Assembly: GCA_022447225.1 (NCBI GenBank)
Contig: JAKVAZ010000011.1
Coordinates: forward strand, 62,001-126,000
Source of the DNA: Fuerstiella sp.
GTDB taxonomy: Bacteria; Planctomycetota; Planctomycetia; Planctomycetales; Planctomycetaceae
Direction: 5' to 3'
Length of the DNA stretch: 64,000 nucleotides
Below are positions 58,589-64,000 of this stretch, one piece after another. A program made the position numbers and the translations under genes. The first letter of the stretch is position 1. Each line of letters opens with the position of its first letter. A model generated the notes under the pieces. The model saw nothing but the letters and a program-made list of their open reading frames with translations. It did no database searches and was not told the origin of the DNA.

Positions 58589-58787
58589 GTTTCGGTTTGG
58601 TAAACTGTCAGTTGATATGAGAGTTGGGGCAGACGCATTCACACTCGTGTCAGCAATTCTGTTTTGCCCCGAATTCGGGATTTTCGTGTCTTATAGCACC
58701 AGAAAGGCCGATTGCTACCGAACGTCGATCAGGCACGGTATCTTCGACAAATTCAGGTCTTAATTCCTGTCCCGACACAGTAAAGGT

Positions 58788-60140
58788 GTGCGTGTGTCTG
58801 ATCGACTGGCCCATTTGCAAAGTTCTCTGCCGCTGTCCGGTGAATCTGTTGCGTTCACGGGGACTCTCGCGTCAATGACGCATCGGGCCGCCGGCGAATT
58901 GACAGAACAATATGGGGGCAGATACGTTCGATCTGTTTCACGGGTGATTTCTATACTGGTGGTCGGTGAAGAAGGATGGCCACTTGAAGATGACGGCCAG
59001 ACATCACAAAAATTGCTGCAGGCCTGCAACCTCATTGCAGATGGAGCGGAATTGCGGATTCTTTCCGAATCGGACTGGCTGCATCTGACGGGACTAAACG
59101 AACAGCGTGATGATATTCGGCGAGCTTACACGCCGGCAATGCTCAGTCAGCTGCTGGTGGTTCCGGTCAGTATGATTCGCCGCTGGGCGAGGATTGGTCT
59201 GATTCGTCCGGTTCGTCGTATTTGTCGCCTGCCTTATTTTGACTATCGCGAGGTCTCCAGTGCGCAGCGGCTTGCCAGTCTTCTTGACGAGGGGGTGAGT
59301 CCGGCCGTGTTGGAGACCAGTCTCACCCAGCTGAGTCAAACACTTGCAGGGACCGATCGTTCGTTGTCACAACTGAACCTTCTGGTTCAGGATGAAAAGG
59401 TGGTGATTCGCGATCAGTACGGCGTTGTTAACCCGCGAACCGGCCAGCGTTTACTCGATTTTGAAGCTCAGCAGCAGATCGGAGTGCATGGTGCGGGTGC
59501 TGCTGATGATTCGGTCCCAAATCAGGATGATGACGATGAAGATGAATCAATACCGGTATCGATCTCGTTTGCGGAAGCGAGTTTGCGGATTGGAGACCGG
59601 GATATGCAGGAATGGACGTCCGGTGAGTGGTTTCACGAGGGATGTCGGCTGGCTGAAGAGTCGGCCTGCGAATCCGCAGTCAACGCGTTTCGCAACAGTC
59701 TGAGTTTACTGGGTGCTGAATGGAGTTCGTCTCGTAACAGTGATCTGATGATGGTGGCGGATGGCATGCCGGATCCTGCCGAAGTGAATTTTAATCTGGC
59801 TGATGCATTGTACCGGATGGGGCGTAAGGATGCGGCGATAGAACGTTATCACTGCGCGATCGAATTCGCACCTGATTTTATTGAAGCGTGGACTCAGCTG
59901 GGATGTCTGCATTCCGAATCGGGTGACCTTGAAAACGCTGAAGATTCATTTCAGACTGCGATCGCCATTCATGCGGCTAATCCGGATGCCCTGCTTCACT
60001 ACGCCCAGTTGCTGGACTCGGCGGGGCGAGTCGAAGAAGCATTGGAATGCTGGAAAGAGTACCTCCGCCACGATTTCCGGGGACCCTGGGCCGATCATGC
60101 TCGGGAACGACTGCAGGATGCTGAGGTGGTCACTACGTAA
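58788..60140 (+). CDS. BRCT - MerR-HTH - TPR protein
   Basis: 450 aa from GTG at 58788, with AAGG close by. Residues 15-95 form a BRCT-like domain (VAFTGTLASMTHRAAGELTEQYGG, split by its central THRA; it matches NAD-ligase BRCT starts). Residues about 105-175 have a MerR-type winged helix (YTPAMLSQLLVVPVSMIRRW, then LPYFDYREVSSAQRLASLL). An acidic linker (PNQDDDDEDES) follows at about 245. Residues about 275-440 carry TPR repeats (VNFNLADALYRMGRKDAAIE, IEAWTQLGCLHSESGDLENA). This order of BRCT, MerR and TPR is unusual. The sequence suggests a DNA-associated regulator with a protein-binding arm, perhaps linked to DNA damage. It is a stand-alone gene. Confidence 0.85.
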   Translation: MRVSDRLAHLQSSLPLSGESVAFTGTLASMTHRAAGELTEQYGGRYVRSVSRVISILVVGEEGWPLEDDGQTSQKLLQACNLIADGAELRILSESDWLHLTGLNEQRDDIRRAYTPAMLSQLLVVPVSMIRRWARIGLIRPVRRICRLPYFDYREVSSAQRLASLLDEGVSPAVLETSLTQLSQTLAGTDRSLSQLNLLVQDEKVVIRDQYGVVNPRTGQRLLDFEAQQQIGVHGAGAADDSVPNQDDDDEDESIPVSISFAEASLRIGDRDMQEWTSGEWFHEGCRLAEESACESAVNAFRNSLSLLGAEWSSSRNSDLMMVADGMPDPAEVNFNLADALYRMGRKDAAIERYHCAIEFAPDFIEAWTQLGCLHSESGDLENAEDSFQTAIAIHAANPDALLHYAQLLDSAGRVEEALECWKEYLRHDFRGPWADHARERLQDAEVVTT

Positions 60141-60144
60141 GGTT

Positions 60145-60172
60145 ACACACACACACACACACATTTGTGTGT
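60145..60172 (+). repeat. AC dinucleotide tract with hairpin
   Basis: A 19-base (AC)n tract (60145-60163) directly follows the BRCT-MerR gene's stop codon. Its last seven bases can pair with TGTGTGT at 60166-60172 to form a hairpin. No T-tract follows, so it is a poor terminator. Confidence 0.7.
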
Positions 60173-60211
60173 TCACGCCGGCGGATTCGGATACTGATGG
60201 TTGCCACTTCG

Positions 60212-61036
60212 TCAAAATCGTCCGTCCCGACGTTCCCGAGCAGGCAGGATCTCCAGGCAGGTTGTCCACCATCCGTTCAGAATTGTTTCAACAAATTCAG
60301 GCGGAAGCGATTCGGCCTGCATTTCTGACGCCAATCGGTGATGGTTGTATCGAATTGGAACGAAATCAATACTGACCGGCACTGTCAGGTCGGACCCGCG
60401 ACATACTGAGGCATTTTTGTCTGCGTCCACTCCAGTTCGCAGGATGGTCGACCAGACATACGTCTGACCATCATTTTCCGGTCGTCCCAGAACGCCTACA
60501 TTGATATAGCGACGGCCATCTGACAATTCTCGCTCCCAGTGAATTCCGGAATGTGTTCCGGCGATTATGTCCGCGTCGTATTCCAGACTAAGTCGGTCGA
60601 GGAATGCAGTACTGGTTGACGATTCCCACAGAAATTCATTCGTCTTTCTCGGACTGCCGTGACACAACAGGATTTTCAGGCCGTCTGCCGTCACACGAAT
60701 CTCAACCGGCAGGTCTCTTAGCCAGATCTTGTTGTCGTCGCTGGTGTTTTTTAGTGTGTACTCGTAACTGATTTGAGCGAAATGATTGTCTCGCGGATCC
60801 GTATAGCCACACTGACAGTTGTCCAGTTGGTTGCCGATACTGTCATCGTAGTTCCCCTGCACACACCTGATGCTGTGATCGTGGAGTAGCGGGAAGACTC
60901 GGTCGGGATGAGGGCCGAAGGCGCCGAGATCACCAAGGCAAAAGATGTGATCCACGTTACGAGCCCTGGCGTCCGCAATTGCGGATGTCAGGGACAGATA
61001 ATTGCTGTACAGACCTCCGAACAGTGCAATTTTCAT
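60212..61036 (-). CDS. metallophosphoesterase-like protein with altered motif I
   Basis: 274 aa. The ATG at 61036 overlaps the stop of the radical SAM gene (ATGA), so the in-frame extension to 61111 is ignored. The calcineurin-like fold is recognisable: motif II LGDLGAFGPHP, motif III QGNYDD, motif IV LLCHGSP and a final GTHSGIHW. Motif I, normally D-x-H (SDIHSN), reads GGLYSN at residues 7-12, so the Asp and His are Gly and Tyr. The metal site is therefore incomplete, although the other ligands remain. Between them is a Cys-containing insert (NCQCGYTDPRDNHF). It is the last gene of the flavoprotein-radical SAM operon and may be a partner without classic phosphatase activity. Confidence 0.88.
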   Translation of the reverse strand: MKIALFGGLYSNYLSLTSAIADARARNVDHIFCLGDLGAFGPHPDRVFPLLHDHSIRCVQGNYDDSIGNQLDNCQCGYTDPRDNHFAQISYEYTLKNTSDDNKIWLRDLPVEIRVTADGLKILLCHGSPRKTNEFLWESSTSTAFLDRLSLEYDADIIAGTHSGIHWERELSDGRRYINVGVLGRPENDGQTYVWSTILRTGVDADKNASVCRGSDLTVPVSIDFVPIRYNHHRLASEMQAESLPPEFVETILNGWWTTCLEILPARERRDGRF

Positions 61037-61947
61037 GACTTCGTCGGAAGCTCCGGACGACTCAGTGTGGTATTGCTGCAGATGGCACCATACTGGTAGC
61101 AGGTATAGCACGCGCCGTGCTGCATTGGAAATGACTGCAGCGACCCGGCAAGTGTTTTGCCCATGCGGGCATCCGGAGATTCAATCAAAATTGGACATAC
61201 AAAAACGCCCCGACTTGTGATCACGCGACTGTGATGGCACAGCAGTTGGTCTCGATCGAAGTCGTGCATCATCTCAGGGCTGACGCGTTCGGTGTCGTGG
61301 TAACCTTCGGTACGGTTTTCTTCAGCTCCGATTTTTAAACGAGGCAGGATTTTTAAACGGGGGCGGCTGCACCCGTGTCGCTTCAGAACCGATCGGAATT
61401 TCTCCAGAATCGGCAGACTTTCGGAGTCGTCCCACGTCTGAGTCATCGTGATGATTGGCAGAAAACCGGCGTTACAAAGCAGACTCACACCCTGAATGGC
61501 TTTGTCGAATGTACCGGCCCCACGGACAGGGTCATTGATTTCCGGTGATGGACCGTCGATCGAGACACGAAATTCCAGGCTGAACCGGCCGGCCTGCTCT
61601 GCAGCGTAAAGTTCGTCCAGCCACGCGGATTTTAATACAGTTCCGTTTGTGAGCACGGTGGCGGGGCCATACTCCAGGGTGCGTTTGAGCATTTGTCGCA
61701 GATCTTTGTTCAGAAATGGTTCCCCTCCGGTGAAATAGTATTCGCGTACACCATGCTGCACAGATTCCTGAAGCGCTGTTTCCACATCTTTGTATGACAG
61801 GAATTCAAAGCTGTGGTTGTGGGGACTGCAGCTGATAAAACAGTGTTCGCACTTCAGGTTGCAGACCGTACCTGCAACCTGAAACCACAATTCATCCAGG
61901 GAACGAAGCTCAATCGACGGACAGATTGATGCTGTCTGGGATATCAA
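61033..61947 (-). CDS. radical SAM protein with C-terminal Cys cluster
   Basis: 304 aa from a TTG at 61945-61947, preceded by AAGGAG at 8 bases and overlapping the stop of the flavoprotein gene (TTGA). A GTG at 61968 in the same frame is possible. The radical SAM [4Fe-4S] motif is VCNLKCEHCFISC (CxxxCxxC, with one extra Cys), followed by YYFTGGEPFLNKD (the GGE SAM loop), LTNGTVL and FRVSIDGPSPEIND. The C-terminus has CHHSRVITSRGVFVCP and HGACYTCYQYGAICSN, a SPASM/Twitch-like Cys set that may bind a second cluster. The substrate is unknown. It is coupled to the genes on both sides, so a joint pathway is likely. Confidence 0.92.
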   Translation of the reverse strand: MISQTASICPSIELRSLDELWFQVAGTVCNLKCEHCFISCSPHNHSFEFLSYKDVETALQESVQHGVREYYFTGGEPFLNKDLRQMLKRTLEYGPATVLTNGTVLKSAWLDELYAAEQAGRFSLEFRVSIDGPSPEINDPVRGAGTFDKAIQGVSLLCNAGFLPIITMTQTWDDSESLPILEKFRSVLKRHGCSRPRLKILPRLKIGAEENRTEGYHDTERVSPEMMHDFDRDQLLCHHSRVITSRGVFVCPILIESPDARMGKTLAGSLQSFPMQHGACYTCYQYGAICSNTTLSRPELPTKS

Positions 61948-63128
61948 ACCGGCGTCTCCTTGGGACACAGATACTGATCGAAAAGTTGTTCAATTTGATC
62001 GAATCCATTTTTCATGAGGAACCTCGGGTCGCGACCGTAACTGGCGGCACCCAGAATATAGAAATGGGGTTCCGGGTTACTGAGAAGTTCCACCGTTCCG
62101 CCTGTCTGGTTCAGGCAGTCGTCTGAAGTTTCCCCGATAAGATGAGCGGCCAGTTTGATGGGACCTTCGGTCGCGTAGCAACGATGGATTTGCAGTTCTT
62201 CAAACGGGCGATTATCGGGCCGAAAACCCGGATTTGCCACGACGCGATCGCAGGTCAGTGTTTTCTGATGACCGTCAGCTGATGATATGTTCAGCTGATA
62301 TTTACCATTGTTGCGTTCGATCGATTCGACCTGAACGCCTGGACACCACTGGACCGGGGATCCGGGACGCAGGGCCAGCGCATTGGCCTGATCTGTCAAC
62401 GCACGCCGCTCCGGTAAACGATCGTCGGCAACAGGTGCAATCGGTACGTCTCGAGAACCCCGGGTGATCCATGTCATATTCAGAACAGAGTTCTGCAGCA
62501 CGCAGACCGATGTTGCAGCTGAATAGCCGCTGCCGATCACGAGGGTGTGATCCGACGAACCAGGGAGTGACTGTGGTGCTGCAATTTCGTAATCAGCATG
62601 AGTGAGGCAACGTAGCTCCCCTGGACACGGAATTCCCCCGATACCGACAGCACGATGTTGCGTTGTGAATCCTGTACAATCGAACAGTATTTCAGATTCC
62701 ATTACGGTTTCAGAACCATCTCCTCGCCGGACGAGCAGACGAAACGGAGACGTGGAGCGTTCCGGCTTTCTGACTGCGTCTTTTTTTCCATACATACTGC
62801 GACTGACAGCAATGAGTTCAGTGGACGTTTGAATCACCCCCCGCAGCTGTTCGCTGGCGGCCAATGGACTGAGATAGTGTTGTACGTATGCGTCCCCGGT
62901 GAGAAGTTCATCACCGTGCGGTAGTGGTGCTGTTTCCGCTGCCGCAGTTCGACCGCTGGCGGTGCTGTTCATAGAAAACGGCGTGAACAGTTTGACATGG
63001 GCCCATCGCTGTATCGCTGCCCCGACGTTCCCTCGTTCCAGCACGGTGACATGGAATCCGTTCATTTTGGCCTGCAGTGCTGCGTGCAGACCAATGGGGC
63101 CGGCTCCCACGACGATGAGACGGTTCAT
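61944..63128 (-). CDS. FAD-dependent NAD(P)-binding oxidoreductase
   Basis: 394 aa. The N-terminal FAD Rossmann motif is LIVVGAGPIGLHAALQAKMNG, with GAGPIG at residues 8-13. A second dinucleotide-binding motif, VIGSGYSAATSV, lies near residue 205. Between the two is the ATG motif-like FDCTGFTTQH. This is the layout of flavin monooxygenases and thioredoxin-reductase-like enzymes with an NAD(P)H domain. No redox-active CxxC is evident. It is the first gene of a three-gene operon and overlaps the radical SAM gene by 4 bases. It could supply electrons to the radical SAM enzyme or oxidise its product; the reaction is unknown. Confidence 0.9.
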   Translation of the reverse strand: MNRLIVVGAGPIGLHAALQAKMNGFHVTVLERGNVGAAIQRWAHVKLFTPFSMNSTASGRTAAAETAPLPHGDELLTGDAYVQHYLSPLAASEQLRGVIQTSTELIAVSRSMYGKKDAVRKPERSTSPFRLLVRRGDGSETVMESEILFDCTGFTTQHRAVGIGGIPCPGELRCLTHADYEIAAPQSLPGSSDHTLVIGSGYSAATSVCVLQNSVLNMTWITRGSRDVPIAPVADDRLPERRALTDQANALALRPGSPVQWCPGVQVESIERNNGKYQLNISSADGHQKTLTCDRVVANPGFRPDNRPFEELQIHRCYATEGPIKLAAHLIGETSDDCLNQTGGTVELLSNPEPHFYILGAASYGRDPRFLMKNGFDQIEQLFDQYLCPKETPV

Positions 63129-63510
63129 TAGTTTCTCAAAAAAATGACAAGCCGTTTGATGCGAACGACCGTAATGACCAATCGTCTTACACGAATGCTT
63201 TCAACTTGAGAAGTCGGTTATGACTTGGTGTTGAAAAATGTGAACGGGGTTGCAACATGCCGTCACCGGCAGATTTGAATGTTCTTACGGGGGCACGGTC
63301 GAGTCAGGATCTGTGTAGCTGACTATGGAAGCTCCGTGATTCCGCAATGTTTAACAAAACTCACCAAATCACCAGTTTTTACCAGTGCGTACAATCAGGA
63401 TTTTCAATGAAGGCACGCGTCGGGATACCCGATAACACACTACGGACAACATGGGGACTTGATTGGGTTGGGGCGGCAATGGTCCTCCTGCACATGATTG
63501 ATCGGATGAA
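63129..63510. other. spacer between divergent genes
   Basis: 382 bases between the flavoprotein gene (minus) and the short plus-strand gene. It must contain promoters for both. I see no repeat, hairpin or near-consensus site that I can defend. Confidence 0.4.
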
Positions 63511-63531
63511 ATGAAGGTAGAGGGGCGGCTG

Positions 63532-63759
63532 ATGCGGGGGCGATTAAAGCTGTTTCAGAGTGACGGCAGCTGGCAGCACGAAGACTCCAGAGCAACACAC
63601 GCTGTAATGCCGCTGGAGGACTTTGCTCGGGTCATCGCAGATGCCGTGACGTGGGACCGAACCTGGCTACAGGATTTTTCCGATGACCAGGTGATTGTTT
63701 CACAGGATTTGTACGAAATCATCCGGATGTGCAACGATATCCGTCAGGTCCGGGCGTAA
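63532..63759 (+). CDS. small conserved-looking protein
   Basis: 75 aa from ATG at 63532, with AGAGGGG 6 bases upstream; an in-frame ATG at 63511 has no such site. The product starts MRGRLKLFQSDGSWQHED and continues AVMPLEDFARVIADAVTWDR with an acidic patch and a C-terminal helix (SQDLYEIIRMCNDIRQ). The alternating hydrophobic and charged pattern is that of a folded soluble protein. I recall short planctomycete proteins with a similar DGSW...ARVIADA block but cannot name a function. A perfect terminator follows 88 bases later at 63847-63874. Confidence 0.65.
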   Translation: MRGRLKLFQSDGSWQHEDSRATHAVMPLEDFARVIADAVTWDRTWLQDFSDDQVIVSQDLYEIIRMCNDIRQVRA

Positions 63760-63846
63760 CCCTGAATCACGTATGCCTGCGGTACGATCACTCCGCAATG
63801 GCTGATCATCAACTGTCCCGCCTGCATACCGTTTCAGAATTCATAC

Positions 63847-63874
63847 AAAACGGCACAGACTGCCGTTTTTTTTT
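63847..63874 (+). terminator. Rho-independent terminator of the small gene
   Basis: A 9-bp perfect stem (63847-63855 with 63861-63869), a 5-base loop and a run of eight or more T. It lies 88 bases beyond the stop at 63759. Confidence 0.85.
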
Positions 63875-64000
63875 GGTTTCGGCGACAGGCAGTTTTTGCT
63901 GCAAAGTTTATGAGATGATCTGCAGCACCTGGAGTGCAGCCGGAATGGCCGAACTTCGGACGATTTGTTCATCCGAAGTCGTATGACTACGGCACCCCGA

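Overview
The window looks like chromosomal DNA of a planctomycete (order Planctomycetales or close by). The markers are a paired DUF1549/DUF1553 cytochrome-c-like protein and Tat-exported DUF1501 protein (35.2-40.2 kb), a membrane Ser/Thr kinase with kinesin-light-chain-type TPRs, DUF1573 and FHA proteins, a secreted carboxypeptidase-regulatory-like protein with a Gly-rich tail, and a tetrahydromethanopterin (H4MPT) C1 gene, mch. Genes lie in short operons separated by fairly long spacers. I recognised no tRNA, rRNA, CRISPR array, insertion sequence or phage gene; this is core-like chromosome. Assignments rest on motif and family recognition by eye, not on database searches.

Layout. 0-2.7 kb: the 3' end of an LpoB-like gene, a COG3014-like lipoprotein gene and a DUF1573 protein. 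2.7-4.3 kb: a long spacer holding a 34-aa ribosomal-protein-like gene with its own terminator. 4.3-7.9 kb: a HAD phosphatase and alaS. 8.1-13.0 kb (minus): response regulator, histidine kinase, NhaC-type antiporter and a DapA-family lyase whose C-terminal helix resembles a microcompartment targeting peptide. 13.4-18.9 kb (minus): ruvB-mnmG and a TPR protein. 19.6-26.6 kb (minus): a small conserved-looking gene, then nusA-infB-rbfA followed by an EndoIII-like protein with a histone-H1-like tail. 27-31.6 kb: FHA protein, a phosphatase-rpiB-lipoate ligase operon and a methyltransferase. 31.7-35.0 kb (minus): cyclophilin, mch, RimK-type ATP-grasp ligase and an inositol-monophosphatase-family enzyme.

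35.2-44.4 kb: the DUF1501/PSD1 pair, acnA and a second DapA-family enzyme. 44.9-50.0 kb: the TPR kinase, tyrA and a short GYF-like membrane protein. 50.3-57.3 kb: an Asp-rich small protein, purine nucleoside phosphorylase, a secreted repeat protein, a DCC thiol oxidoreductase and a 1165-aa transporter/acyltransferase/acyl-ACP-synthetase fusion. 57.3-60.1 kb: glyA and a BRCT-MerR-TPR protein. 60.2-63.1 kb (minus): a tightly coupled flavoprotein, radical SAM and metallophosphoesterase operon. The window ends with a short gene and a strong terminator.

The best candidate for an undescribed system is that last operon (60.2-63.1 kb). Its three genes overlap by 4 bases at each junction, and the phosphoesterase lacks the Asp and His of metal motif I. 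Other oddities are the BRCT-MerR-TPR architecture, the H1-tailed EndoIII-like protein, the possible encapsulation peptide on the lyase at 8.1 kb, and a Tyr in place of the catalytic His in the acyltransferase part of the fusion protein.
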